A stretch of DNA of 64,000 nucleotides from Jaltomata sinuosa. Its lineage: Eukaryota; Streptophyta; Magnoliopsida; Solanales; Solanaceae. Below, piece after piece: positions 32,265 to 45,646 of the stretch (positions within the stretch are counted from its first letter, which is position 1; every line of letters starts with the position of its first letter). The DNA is taken from assembly GCA_003996215.1 (NCBI GenBank), contig QJPP01000468.1:248001-312000 (forward strand), read 5' to 3'. A program made the translations under genes and the position numbers. Under the pieces are notes generated by a model that made no database searches, was not told the origin of the DNA, and saw nothing but the letters and a program-made list of their open reading frames with translations.

Positions 32265-33135
32265 CCTCAACCTTCATATGCAATTTCAAAACTTAAAACA
32301 AGATGATCTGAGTATCACTCAATATCTTCACAAAGCCAAACTATTTATCAATAAATTAGCTGTAACTTGCCGTCCAATTTTCCTCCCCGATCAAAATATT
32401 TATCGGAGTGAATTCAATGACACCATAACCACCCTTTCGGCTGGTCAAGAACCCATCAACATTGGCGAATTGCACAGTCTTCTGCACAGCCTTATCGTCG
32501 CTCTCAATTTCAGCCTCGCCTATGCCAAAGTCTGCTGGAAATCCCTCTGGGAATTACAGCCAGCGCTCCTCTCAAAACGCTCATCAATATTACCATAATA
32601 CCTATAGAGGACGAGGCTGTAACAACAACAGGGGTTAAGGGGGAAATCATGGTGGAAGACAAGGATACCAAGGAGGCTCATCTACTGGAAATCCATAGCC
32701 CTCACCTGACTCTCACTCGTGATGTAAAATATGTAATGGTGTTAATCATCTTGCACCAAATTATTTCCAGTGATACAATCACACAATCAACCCAACTGCC
32801 TCGGCTTATTTATCGCCCCCTATCACTCATCAGAATTGATATCTGGCAGTGGCATCATGTGGAGGGTTACAAAGGTATGGATCAAGTTCATGTTGGAAAG
32901 GACAAGGGCTTCCCATTCGTCATACTGGTTTGAATTTCAACATACCATTTTCTTGTTAAGGATTGAGCATCCAGGACGCCTCCTCTTTCAGGTGTGAGTG
33001 ATGAGAGGCTCTACACACTCAATCTCTAGCCATCCTATTTCCTATCCGAAACAGTCCTCCAAGTCACCTTCAACTTTGTTTTCAGCCAAGACATCATTTG
33101 CGTGTTGGCATCTTCGCCTAGGCCATCCCTGTTTT
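32265..33135 (+). pseudogene. Copia gag relic, second part (copy B)
   Basis: Resumes after the newer copia with LHMQFQNLKQDDLSITQYLH, then GELHSLLHSLIVALNFS. It matches 7075-7870. Frame changes near 32590 and 32700, and the knuckle region reads only partly (VMVLIILHQIIS frame against its neighbours). Compared with copy A it keeps about 120 extra bases at 32700-32820 that copy A has lost. Confidence 0.7.
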
Positions 33136-33145
33136 GGAAGCTGAA

Positions 33146-33854
33146 TATATAAAGAGTGATTAAATCACAACAACTATAAATAAAGGAAGATAATAAATAG
33201 TTAATGAGACAACAATAAAAAGAACACTAGAATTTTACGAGGTTCGGCAAAACATTGTTTTCTGCCTACTTCTCAGACACAACCAACCAATTTTATTTCA
33301 CTTCAAAAGAATACAAGTGAAATATTACAAGAGAGAAAGAAGAATCAAATGCCTTAGAATATGAAAAGGCAAGTGAGAGGTGTGTTACAAATGAACCAAG
33401 AGACACCTATTTATAGGAGTGAATTTGAGAGAAAACAAGGAAACATTGAAGCTAAAATATGGAAAATTTTGTGTATATTTCTCTGATTCATCATATACAA
33501 AAGTATGTAATTTATACAGTTAAGACTAGGGACTGATTATAAATACTAAGGACTATATTCTAAATAACTAAGACTATGTAACTATCTAAATTACAGATCT
33601 TTATTCTCGATAGGGGTCACTTATATGTTTTAGACCATGTATATTAGTTATGTTGGGGATGAGCTCAGTTGGGTTATGTCTGCGAATGTTGGGCTGTATT
33701 TGCTGAAGATAGGAAGCCCAAGTCGGTATAGGATGACCCAAGCCCAATAAAGGAGTGATCACTTCTTTGTTGTTTCCTAAAATGGTCTGAAGACAGAGAC
33801 TTCAATGTGTCTTATTTATTTCTCGAATTCACCAAAGATATCAAGGTTCCATCA
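33146..33854 (-). mobile_element. 3' LTR of the minus-strand copia (copy B)
   Basis: On the minus strand the LTR starts TGATGGAACC at 33854, right after a run of six G (plus-strand CCCCCC at 33855-33860, the polypurine tract). It has a TATA box at about 33408-33420 (CCTATAAATAGG) and ends at about 33146. The part from 33146 to 33590 matches 7876-8330 in copy A. The remainder is unique to copy B. Confidence 0.75.
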
Positions 33855-33860
33855 CCCCCC

Positions 33861-34048
33861 CTGAAGTTGGTGTCTGGTGATTGGATACCAAAATTGACCA
33901 AAAAATGATGATGTAAAGGACCAACAAGGGCTTTGGTGAAGAGATCTACAAGCTGTGAAGAAGAAGGGACAAAAGAAAAAGAGATGAGACCATCAACCAG
34001 TTTTTCACGAAAAAAATGGCAATCAAGCTCAATGTGTTTGGTATGTTC
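33861..34048 (-). pseudogene. Copia RNase H, C-terminal end (copy B)
   Basis: The minus strand encodes EHTKHIELDCHFFREKL, then SSSQLVDLFTKALV, then a short tail and stop by the polypurine tract. This is the canonical end of a copia polyprotein. It continues upstream at 45647 on the other side of the inserted LARD-like element, where the sequence ends in NPVFH, so the two halves form one RNase H domain. Confidence 0.9.
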
Positions 34049-34053
34049 ATGAA

Positions 34054-37000
34054 TGTCACGACCCGATTTCTCAAGTCATGATGGCACCTACCATCCCCAG
34101 TAGGCGAACCAATTTTCGTAGCCCAGAATGGTTAGTAATGGGCTACTACCTAACCAAAACGCACAAGCAAGCAGAAATAAGCGAAAGCAAAACTCGAATA
34201 TAAATACATAAAGGAAACTACTCCAACCCCAAGACTTGGTATCAATAGTACAGAAGCTTCTAATAGGATACAAGTGCTAGTAGTAACAAAATACAACATA
34301 AATTGCCTCCGAAAGTACAAGGATCAAAAGTACAACAGATGAGATGTAGACAAGCCCCGACCGTCAGGCGCTCACCCTAGTCTCAAAGATCCAAAAGCTG
34401 CACGAGTCTCCAATGTGATCAACGGTGAAAGCTCAGCTAATATCTACACAAAAAAGTGCAGAAGTGTAGTATGAGCACCAAAACCACGGGTACTCAGTAG
34501 GTATCATAGGCCGACTGAGCGCATACAAGATATAAAAGTATTAAGTAACAGATAGCAAGAAAGCAGTCACTAAGGCAATAAGCAAGGCACAAGGAGCTAG
34601 CACAGATCATCCATAACCAAGAGCTTCAAGTAACACATGCTAGCACAGAGATACAATTACTTAGAATCACAGGTGAAGGAAAGGAGAACACACTTGGAGT
34701 CCTTGCACAATAATATAAGTTAGTAGAGAGAGAGTTGAGAAAATGGCGGTATACCGGTAACCTCAAGTAAAAGAAAAAGACAGAGAGCAGTCAAACATAC
34801 TAAAAATGGAATCAACGAGTATAAGGAAGTCATAACACCAATACAATCACATGATAGCATAACCAGGGAATCACCTCACAAGTGCAACCCTAGGATGAAA
34901 TAACTAGGCCACAATAACCGAGAGATACCACTCAATTTCCCACAAGGATAGAGATAGAGTCTCACACTCTGCTCAGAAGGCCACACAAAAGTGCCTCAAT
35001 AAGATAGGACTCTAAATCCCTCTCAATAATAAAAAATCCCACAACCAAAGCCTCAACAGGCTAGCCATCACTAATATTTCAAGAATCGGGTGCCAAGACA
35101 AGCTCTAAATAAAGACAGGAGTAAATATAGTCTACCTACAGTCCCAATGGCTGTCCACACAACCGAGGAACACAATCAAGTGAAAGTAAACCCTCCGGCA
35201 TCGCATACTACCGGAGCGTACACTGAACACACATCAAACAAGGGTGGAATCCAATGCATGATAAGATATGATATGATGTGTGAAATAGAACCTCTGTATG
35301 TACCTCCTCCAATGCCAATCAGGCCGAGCAGGTAGGTTCCATGGAAGGACTCAGCCTGTATACCTCTACTCCACCGTATACCATTCCCTCCGGCACACGC
35401 ATCCCGAAGCCCCAGGCCCAGAAAGGTAAGGTCCATGGAGGTCCCCGACCCTCTACTAAAACTCAGTATCAAGACATGTCATCTGGAAGCAAGTTCGGGA
35501 TCAAGATAGAGACCCTGTCTCGAATATGCATGCCCAGACCCCTTCCAGGACTAAAGTAGTAGAAAATGCCTCAAAAACCCCTCCAAGGGTGCCCGGGCGT
35601 AACCGGGTCTAAAACTGTAGTAAATCAAGTCTAGTGTTCCGCCCCGCAGAGACTAGTATCAGTAATAAAATCAAGTCTGGTACTCTGCCCAACAGAGACT
35701 ACTATCAGTAATAAAATCAAGTCTGGTGCTCTTCCTTGTAGAGACTAGTACCAGTAATAAAATCAGTGCGAAAACATCCAAAAATCCCCTTTTCTATCAA
35801 CAACAGTACCAAATATGGGCCCCCAGGGCCATGCAAATTTAGGAAAACTGTCAGTAGTGGCTCACAGCCAAAAATGTAGTAAAACATGCAGGGGAAAACC
35901 TTTTTCATGGATGATATGCTCACACACAAATATAAAAGTAGCCCAACGGCTCACAACAATTCCTATCAGCCCTGCACAGTCCTAATAGCTACTCAGCAGA
36001 CATAACCAGCCTAAAAGGATAATGTCAATGTCCGGGACTCGCGGACATTCCCAAATATCCCACCATCTATGTTCCAGATTCAATACAAGGCCACACAGGA
36101 CCACAAAGGTAATATACATTACTACGCGAATACTACAAACAACGTATGAAATAGACGGATGAAAGGCGGACAAGGTCTGGGGTACCAACCTATAACAACC
36201 CATCCAAGGATGCTAATTAATGCAGTTATAGCCTATATACGCAGAGTCTAGATAGGGGAAAACCATAACCTACCTGTCATCCGATGACTAGCTGCGGGAA
36301 CGGCATCGTCCAAACTCGAACAGCTCCGGGAAGCTTTGAATCACATAAAACAAATACTTTCAACTGAATCCCTGAAGGCGTCTCTATGAAGCCTGTCCAA
36401 CCAAGGTAATGGAACAATTGCTAGAATCAACAAGGCTGCAAGAACGAGCCATAGACAATTGATAAGGTGTTAATGTCACACTCGCGACCAGCCAACTCCA
36501 AAGCGTAAAAATGAGGCCAATAACAATAACAAATGGCATCTAAATCCAACAACAATACATTAACCACATCTCAAAGGAGCGACGAGCTCCCGAGGCACTA
36601 TTTCAAGGCGTACTTGATGTCATTCAATCCAATAACTATTGTACGTGACTCCCATAAGAATCACACCAACTCCCAGTACCTCCAAGACCTTAACACCATC
36701 AACATACAACAATAACAACCCAATTTAATATGACAAAGGGGCTGCCCAAAGCCACATATCCAAAATACCACTTCGTGGCTCAGAAATCCATAAAACAATA
36801 CTAGAACATATAATAACGAAGGAGGGTCATAGGAGGAAGGTTAAATCGACAAAAAGCTTTGAAATACCAAGGTAAACATTCTGTTAGAAGGACCCACCAT
36901 GAGCTGTAACAATATACGGCAAGAAAACATGACAAACATGCCGATAAAGATAAGTTCTCATCGGAATTGATTCTAAAGCTCAAATTAAGAATGAGCCGAG

Positions 37001-38138
37001 GATTTAGAACTCTTACCTTCCGATAATCAAATGATAATAGCATAAAAATATCAGTTCCACGAACTGCCTCCTTGCAGTAGCAACAAACGTATCCAAATCC
37101 AACAAGAAACTACTACAAGTTATCTAAAAATATAACTTTTCGTGACTAGAAGCTTAGAATCTTGATTCAACAAATAGATAAGTGTACGGGATCCATACCG
37201 CACCAATATAACTCCGTAGCTACTGCCAAATACTCATAAAACACCTGCTGGATTGCTGCATCAACACCCACAAAGATACGCCATGAAATCGACTGGGAAA
37301 ACTATACCAAAATGACGAGCTCGCGACGTAGAGCAACTTCCGTTAAACTTCCGAATTGAAAGGATCAAAGTCCATGGATTATTTATGGACTCTCTCTCTG
37401 ATTTTCTAAGAATTTTGGGTGAAAAATATGGGTTAAAACGAAGGAGAAATCAGCTTTTATAAGCTGAACCGACTTAGGACGTAGGCCCCACCTTGACGTA
37501 TCTGCTTGCGCAGTCTTACAAAAATGTGAATATCTCTCTATTCTGAAGTCGTACGGATGAACGGTTTAGTGCGTTGGAAACTAGACTCGTAGACCTTCAA
37601 TTTGGTATCTTGGAAGCCCACTAACTCTTTATATATAGGGAGAAACAATCCCAGACATTTAACCCAAATTTGAAGAGAATTCCTTAAGGAATTTACAATA
37701 ACTTTTTCCGACTTTTGTTACGCAACTTGCTTGACTTCAAAACTTAAAATATGACCATTTTGTGATTATAATACCTCATAACACATCCTTATTAGTGTAT
37801 TAGACACTATTAATCTTACCTCGAAAGTACGGGTTACTTTAAACCTTCAAACGGGCGAGGTGTTACACGAGGCATTTCTTTAACTCGAACTTTTGAGTAA
37901 GGGATTCCTTTGACCTAGAGCCTTGGTTTAATTCTTTGATATTACCAAGAATATTGTCGGAAGTCAACGATTTCAAAAGTTGAAGCTCTAAAATGAGGAA
38001 CGGCCATAAAGACCAAACAAATGGCCCGGGTACCGAACTACCGGTCCCGAAAAGCCATAAATGACTTGGGCCGCTACAAGTAAGCTCTAATGGTATAAGA
38101 AAGGTAAAAACGTGTAAATGACCGAAAGGGTCATTACA
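34054..38138 (-). repeat. Left (3') LTR of the LARD-like element
   Basis: 4085 bp. The two LTRs are about 95 per cent identical by eye, differing mainly by transitions and small indels. A 98-codon ORF (35176-35472, minus) is conserved in both LTRs, but with no recognisable protein signal. The outer 271 bases (37868-38138) are a distinct head segment, separated from the body by a second terminus-like GGTGTTACA at 37859-37867. Confidence 0.95.
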
Positions 38139-40814
38139 TTATCCACTACTAAAAAGTCTTTCGTCCCCGAAAGTCAGGAAGGAAGAAAATACCAGAGATT
38201 TAAGAATAGCGGATACGACGCCCGCACTACTCTCTCTGACAACCCGGGTAGCCTCCACGACCGGACAATACCCAATAGAACAGAACCAAAGAACGCAACC
38301 AAGTGTTAATTTCTTACTAGCCAAGCTAGATTTCAACCTCCAAAGATCTGCCAACCCAAACTGAACCTCGAAAATCTTCACCGAAAATCACCTACACAAC
38401 ACCAAAACAAGAGCACCAAGGCTATCAACACACAAAACTCGAATCCTCAATACTATGCAAAGTTCACCAGAAAATCCATCAACCCAAAACTCTAACTTAT
38501 GAGCCCGCTGATCCACAAAACCCCCTTTTTTTTTTATTCTGAACTAAATCCTTTAGCACCACAAATAGGAAGCTGCATACTAGCCGAATACTCAAACCAC
38601 CCTCGAAGCATCAACTGACACACAAGAGATCCATAGTTCCTGCTTATACTTTACAATGAACGAAGTCACCCACTTTATTCAAACTCATTTTAAGCCAAGA
38701 TATAGGCTACTAGCCTTTGCCATCTAAGATAACAACCCGTAGCATATCATTGAAAACGAAATTACATGCCCTGACTGACCATCAACCAACGAACGAACAC
38801 TTTTGCTAACATCGAATTTTTTAACTGAACCGTGCCAGGTCTGAATCAGCTGAAAGTGAATGAACCAGGGAAACCCGCCCAAAAGACCCAAACCAAAACC
38901 ACGATCCTGCAAGAAGTGTGGTAAGCCTACCACGAAGTCTGTAACCATGAGCCAAGCTCCCAACTCTAGAAAACACTACTGCTACTCCGAACACTCGAAC
39001 ACCATTTGAATGTGAAGTTGCCTTACGAATCTTACCTCAGGAAGAAGTCCACCATGCCACAATATCAAGTCCAAACACCCCGAAGGAAAAGGAAAAAGGT
39101 GCCTGGGGTTCAAAGTTACCATCTAGCCATAGAAATTTTTGCATATACTTTCAACTCATTCCTTTGGCTTGAATCAACCGCTCTAATGGTTCTGCAAACA
39201 ACCAACCACTTCGAAGCATATATCATAACGAATTTCTTGTCCATACTGGCCGAGTCTAACCAACACTAGAACCCTACATAAATAACAACTCCGGAGGAAT
39301 CAATTAAAGAAGATTTCAATTCCTGGGCAAATGAATGGCTATTACCAGTCTCTACGTATCATCAGAGCTCAAAATAGTCTATCTATCTCTCAACCCGCAC
39401 AAGCTGACCACATAAAGCATACACCACTACTGAAGCTCAAACTTACGCCGCTGAGTCTGTCCAATCATGGTAAAAGAACCTCGTACTAACTAGAACACTG
39501 CTGAAATCTAGAATATCTCGCCTCTTGCAGAGGTTAGCCAAGGACTAGGTGTCCAAGGCCAATAGCCGCATCCACAACTGAAGTAAAGAAACAAAGTTGC
39601 CCGCACCCACTGCCTCCCGGCACTAGGATGCTGCAACCAAATAGAAACTACCACGAACCATTCGATGTAACCTACCAAGCTATGATTCTGAACCCCAACT
39701 TTCAAAACTGCCAACTAAAGCCTTGGTCGAACCAGGATGCTGCCAATGAACCCTTAGGAACCCAAGCCAACTAGTATTGAATATGCAAGTTGCCATCACC
39801 GCAATTGCTACTGAAACAAAACCAATCGATAGAAAACCCACGGCAATGTGTAGACGGCTGAATCAAATCACCGACACACAATCCCAAAGCAAACCTTCAT
39901 CGCTACCTCAGGCAACTACGAGGACACATAAACACATACAAAGAGTATCTCCCTTCTTTTTCAACTAAACAAAAATGCTTCCTTAGCACATACTAAACCT
40001 TACAAATTCTTTCTCGAATAAGCACCTGAAGCCATTACCTTACTACTCATAGCTACATGTAAAATTCAATAAGGCAGGAGAAGGATGGGCTGGATGCCCA
40101 ACTCACCCAAAATGCTTACAAATACAACCAAACTACGAGGTTATGATCAACACTTAGTCGGATGTGCTTAAAGTCAAGACCCAATCACGATGCCAACATC
40201 CAGAGCTCATCGAACGAACTACGATCAAGATTCATTCCAACTGGAGCTAGGGATACAACAAAACACCCAACGGACCAGGATGTGGAGGAGAATATGGGAA
40301 CAACCCACATACCTACCAACCTCCTAAACTAATCAACAAAGAGGGTCGACTCTAGACACTCGGGAGACCAAACCAATCTATGCACACTAGGATAACCAAT
40401 ATCTCCCAACTGAGGCAAAATCTTAACTCCGGCCCAACTACCGGTAATACACCGAACCATCACATGGATCTCTAGACACGCTAGATAACGGCCTAGGCAA
40501 CAATCATCTAGGACCTCTCAACAAGGGCAACTCAACCACAAGTCCAAAATCACTATGAAATAGGGATAACCCAAATAGAAATATACTAACAAGAACTACC
40601 CATGAGCTACAACTCAGGGAAAATACCTCTCAAGTCTAACTTACCCCCATCCACTACTAAAGAATAAACTACCAATAAAATAATATATCGGTACTACAAT
40701 TCGGGTAGCCAAACAACTTAAACAAATAGCAGGTAGGTATATAAGAAAATAAACGACAGAAGGGATAGAATCGCTATGCGAGCAGGACTATCACAAGTAG
40801 AAGGTAGCAAAAGC
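38139..40814 (-). other. Non-coding internal region of the LARD-like element
   Basis: No ORF longer than about 90 codons and no pol motif on either strand. Near the left LTR the minus strand reads TTTCGGGGACGAAAGACTTT, resembling the purine-rich end of chromovirus polyprotein regions. A run of T (about 38527) and otherwise ordinary composition. Confidence 0.6.
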
Positions 40815-41380
40815 TTAACCTGGAGAAAATATATCAAGAACCTCTACATCTGGCCCACCAAGAGGAGTATCAAGCTGATGGGATATAACTCTAGACTGAG
40901 TAGTCAAAACTGAAGGCCCAACCGGCCCTCGCCGGGGACAATCTCTATAAAGGTGACCAATCTCTCCACAATGATAACAACCAGGCTGTCCGGGATACAC
41001 AATCGTGGGATAATTCCTAGAAAAGTGCCCATGCTCACCATACCGAAAATAGCCTATACCATATGAAGTCCGACGGGAAAATCTTACCTCGTACTCCAAT
41101 ACTGACAGACAACCTTGCTAAAGAACTAGAAGCTCAACTATAACTGAAGCACTACTCACAGATGCAGGTACTGAAACACTCACCGGAGGGCTCAGAGTCC
41201 TAGCCACGGTGTCTTAAAGCACTGAGGTCTCTATAAATCCAATCAGAGGTTGGGCTGACCCCACACCCCCTATTTAGTGTGGTAAAGCCTCACTCTGGAG
41301 TCCTGGTGCTGATAGAAGCACTGAAGCAACAGGCACAGAAGCCTCGGCACCAACCGCTATTCCACTCGTATGACGCATCT
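40815..41380 (-). pseudogene. Gypsy gag remnant with one dead and one intact zinc knuckle
   Basis: The open part (40815-41099) encodes two successive CCHC-type knuckles. The first reads YFRYGEHGHFSRNY: the spacing is perfect, but all three cysteines are tyrosine (codons TAT). The second, CYHCGEIGHLYRDC, is intact. Upstream to about 41380 the minus strand is Ser/Val/Pro-rich with a few stops, as in the linker before gag knuckles. The capsid domain itself is missing. Nucleic-acid binding could in principle persist through the second knuckle, but no functional gag is encoded. Confidence 0.75.
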
Positions 41381-41569
41381 CAGAATGAATGAATAACCGA
41401 AATCTAGAAGTCAATAAATCCAGGAAAGCACGATGAGGAGCCAAAAAGATGAAACTTTTCCTAATAATGCCCTGTAGCCTCCCGCAGATAGGATACGGAC
41501 GTCATCGTACCGATACACAAGACTCTACTTAGACACTTGCTTCTGTACCATGACACCAGTGAACCTAGA

Positions 41570-41581
41570 GCTCTGATACCA
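41570..41581 (-). promoter_or_regulatory. Primer-binding site of the LARD-like element
   Basis: The minus strand reads TGGTATCAGAGC, three bases inside the 5' LTR end (GTCATGACA). Perfect initiator-Met type. It shows that reverse transcription signals survived the loss of coding capacity. Confidence 0.9.
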
Positions 41582-41584
41582 AGC

Positions 41585-44500
41585 TGTCATGACCCGATTT
41601 CCCAAGTCATGATGGCACCTAACATCCCGAGTAGGCGAACCAATTTCCGTAGCCCAGAATGGTTAGTAATGGGCTACTACCTAACCAAAACCACCAGCAA
41701 GCAGAAATAAGCAAAAGAAAAACTCAAATATAAATACATAAAAGAAACTACACCAACCCCAAGACTTGGTATCAATAGAACAGAAGCTTCTAATAGGATA
41801 CAAGTGCTAGTAGTAACAAAATAAAACATAAATTGCCTCCGAAAGTACAAGGAGCAACAGTACAACAGATGAGATGTAGACTAGCCACGACCGTCAGGCG
41901 CTCACCCTAGTCTCAAAGATCCAAAAGCTGCACGAGTCTCCAACATGATCAACAGTGAAAGCTTAACTAATATCTGCACAAAAAAGTGCAGAAGTGTAGT
42001 ATGAGCACCAAAACCATGGGTACTCAGTAGGTATGATAGGCCGACTGAGCGCATATAAGATATAAAAGCAGTAAGTAACAGATAGCAAGAAAGCAGTCAC
42101 TGAGGCAATAATCAAGGCACAAGGAGCTAGCACAGATCATCCATAACCAAGAGCTTCAAGTAACACATGCTAGCACAGAGATACAATTACTTAGAATCAC
42201 AGGTGAAGGAAAGGAGAACACACCTGGAGTCCTTTCACAATAATATAAGTAAGTAGAGAGAGAGTTGAGAAAATGGCGGTATACCGGTAACCTCAAGTAA
42301 AAGGAAAAGACAGAGAGCAGTCAAACATACTCAAAATGGAATCAACGAGTATAAGGAAGTCATAACACCAATCCAATCACATGATAGCATAACCAGGGAA
42401 TCACCTCACAAGTGCAACCCTAGGATGAAATAACTAGGCCACAATATCCGAGAGATACCACTCAACTTCCCACAAGGATAGAGCCAGATTCTCACACTCT
42501 GCTCAGAAGGCCACACAAAAGTGCCTCAATAAGATAGGACTCTAAATCCCTCTGAATAATCAAAAATCCCACAACCAATGCCTCAACAGGCTAGCCATCA
42601 CTAATCTTTCAAGAACCAGGTACCAAGACAATCTCTAAATAAAGACATGAGTAAATATAGTCTACTTACAGTCCCAACGGCCGCCCGTACAACCGAGGAA
42701 CACAATCAAGTGAAAGTAAACCCTCCGAAATCCCATACTACCGGAGCGTACACTGAACACATAGCAAAAAAGGGTGGAATCCAATGCATGATATGATATG
42801 ATATGATGTGTGAAATAGAACCTCTGTATGTACCTTCTCCGATGCCAATCAGGCCCAGCAGGCAGGTTCCATAGAAGGACTCAGCATGTATACCTCTACT
42901 CCACCGTATACCCTTCCCTCCGGCGCACGCAGCCCGAAGCCCCAGGCCCAGAGTGGCAAGGTCCATGGAGGTCCCCGACCCCATACTAAAACTCAGTATC
43001 AAGACATGTCATCCGGAAGCAAGTCCGGGATCAAGATAGAGACCCAGTCTTGAATATGCATGCCCAGACCCCTCCAAGGGTGCCCGGGCATAACCGGGTC
43101 TAAAACTATAGTAAATCAAGTCTAGTGCTTCGCCCAGCAGAGACTAGTATCAGTAATAAAATCAATTCTGGTGCTCTGCCCCGCAGAGACTAGTATCAGT
43201 AATAAAATCAAGTCTGGTGCTCTTCCCCGTAGAGACTAGTACCAGCAATAAAATCAGTGCGAAAATATCAAAAAATCCCCTTTTCTATCAACAACAGTAC
43301 CAAAAATGGCCCCCCCAGGGCCATGCAAATTTAGGAAAACTGTCAGTAGTGGCTCACAGCCAAAATTGTAGTAAAACATGCAGGGGAAAACCTTTTTCAT
43401 GGATTATATGCTCACACACAAATATTAAAGTAGCCCAACGGCTCACAACAATTCCTATCAACCCTGCACAGTCCCAATAGCTACTAAACAGACATAACCA
43501 GCCTAAAAAGATAATCTCTATGTCCGGGACTCGCGGACATTCCCAAATATCCCACCATCTATGTTCCAGAGTCAATACAAGGCCACACAGGACCACAAAG
43601 GTAATATACATTACTACGCGAATACTACAAACAACGTATGAAATAGACTGACGAAAGGCGGACAAGGTCTGGGGTACCAACCTATAACAACCCATCCAAG
43701 GATGCTAATTAATGTAGTTATAACCTATATACGCAGAGTCTAGATAGGGGAAAACCATAACCTACCTGTCATCCGATGACTAGCTGCGGGAACGGCATCG
43801 TCCAGACTCAAACAACTCTAGGAAGCTTTGAATCACATAAAACAAATACTTTCAATTGAATCCCCAAAGGCGTCTCCATGAAGCCTGACCAACCAAGGTA
43901 ATGGAACAATTGCTAGAATCGACAAGGCTGCAAGAACGAGCCATAGCCAATTGATAAGGTGTTAATGTCACACTCGCAACCAGCCAACTCCAAAGCGTAA
44001 AAATGAGGCCAATAACAATAACAAATGGCAGCTAAATCCAACAACAATATGTTAACAACATCTCAAAGGAGCGACGAGCTCCCGAGGCACTATTTCAAGG
44101 CGTACTTCATGTCATTCAATCTAGTAACTATCGTACGTGACTCCAATAAGAATCACACCAACTCCCAGTACCTCCAAAACCATAACAACATCAACATACA
44201 ACAATAACAACCCAATTTAATATGACAAAGGGGCTTCCCAAAGCCACAGATCCAAAATACAACTTCGTGGCTCAGAAATCCATAAAACAATACTAGAACA
44301 TATAATAACGAAGGAGGGTCATAGGAAGAAGGTTACCTCGACAAAAAGCTTTGAAATACCAAGTTAAACATTCTTTTATAAGGACCCACCATGAGCTATA
44401 ACAATATACGGCAAGAAAACACGACAAACATGCCGATAACGATAAGTTCTCCTCGGAATTGATTCTAAAGCTCAAATTAAGAATGAGTCGAGGATTTAGA

Positions 44501-45641
44501 ACCCTTACCTTACGATAATCAAATGATAATAGCATAAAAATATCAGTTCCACGAACTACCTCCTTGCAGTAGCAACAAACGTATCCAAATCCAACAAGAA
44601 ACTTCTACAAGTTATCAAAAAATACAACTTTTCGTGACTAGAAGCTTAGAATCTTGATTCAACAAATAGATAAGTGTACGGGATCCATACCTCGCCAATA
44701 TAACTCCGTAGCTACTTCCAAATACTCATAAAAAACCTGCTGGATTGCTGCATCAACACCCACGAAGATACGCCATGAAATCGACTGGGAAAACTATACC
44801 AAAATTACGAGCTCCCGACGTAGAGCAACTTCCGTTAAACTTCCGTTAAACTTCCGAATTGAAAGGATCAAAGTCCATGGATTATTTATGGACTCTCCCT
44901 CTGATTTTATAAGAATTTTGGGTGAAAAATATGGGTTAAAACGACGGAGAAATCAGCTTTTATAAGCTGAACCGACTTAGGACGTAGGCCCCACCTTGAC
45001 ATGTCTGCTTGCGCAGTCTTACAAAAATGTGAATATCTCTCTATTCTGAAGTCGTATGGATGAACGGTTTAGTGCGTTGGAAACTAGACTCGTAGAACCT
45101 AGGTTTGGTATATTTGGTCCCACTAACTCTTTATATATAGGGAGAAACACTCCAAGACATTTAACCCAAATTTGAAGAGAATTCCTTAAAGAAATTTACA
45201 ATAACTTTTTCCGACTTTTGTTACGCAACTTGCTTGACTTAAAAACTTAACATATGACCATTTTGCGATTATTATACCTCATAACACATCCTTCTTAGTG
45301 TATTAGACACTATTAATCTTACCTCGAGAGTACGGATTACTTTAAACCATCAAACGGGCGAGGTGTTACACGAGGCATTTCTTTAACTCGAACTTCTGAG
45401 TAAGGGATTCCTTTGACCTAGAACCTTGGTTTAATTCTTTGATATTACCAAGAATATTATCGGAAGTCAACAATTTCCAAAGTTGAAGCTCTAAAATGAG
45501 GAACGGCCATAAAGACCAAACAAATGGCCCGGGCACCGAACTACCGGACCCCACAAGCCATAAATGACTTGGGCCGCTACAAGTAAGCTATAATGGTACA
45601 AGAAAGGCAAAAACATGTAAATAACCGGAAGGGTCATTACA
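41585..45641 (-). repeat. Right (5') LTR of the LARD-like element
   Basis: 4057 bp, the partner of 34054-38138. It has the same composite head (45371-45641) and the same inner GTGTTACA junction. A 10-base duplication (TTCCGTTAAA) at about 44830-44848 distinguishes it from the left copy. Confidence 0.95.
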
Positions 45642-45646
45642 ATGAA

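Larger units (their letters stand above)
34054..45641 (-). mobile_element. LARD-like gypsy derivative, 11.6 kb, target duplication ATGAA
   Basis: Plus-strand ends TGTCACGACCC and GGGTCATTACA, flanked by ATGAA at 34049-34053 and 45642-45646. LTRs of 4085 bp (34054-38138) and 4057 bp (41585-45641) enclose an internal region of only 3446 bp. The PBS next to the right LTR sets minus orientation. Internally only a shortened gag end with two zinc knuckles is recognisable; there is no protease, RT, RNase H or integrase. These proportions match the large retrotransposon derivative (LARD) class: non-autonomous and trans-mobilised. Terminal sequences and gag knuckles suggest a chromovirus (Del/Tekay-like) parent; that last step is inference. 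Confidence 0.9.

Noticed and set aside
35176..35472. 98-codon ORF conserved in both LARD-like LTRs (also 42706-43002), with a related frame at 50883-51227
   Set aside because: It lies within LTRs and is conserved only as far as the LTR DNA is. No domain is recognisable, and the solo LTR copy differs in frame and length.
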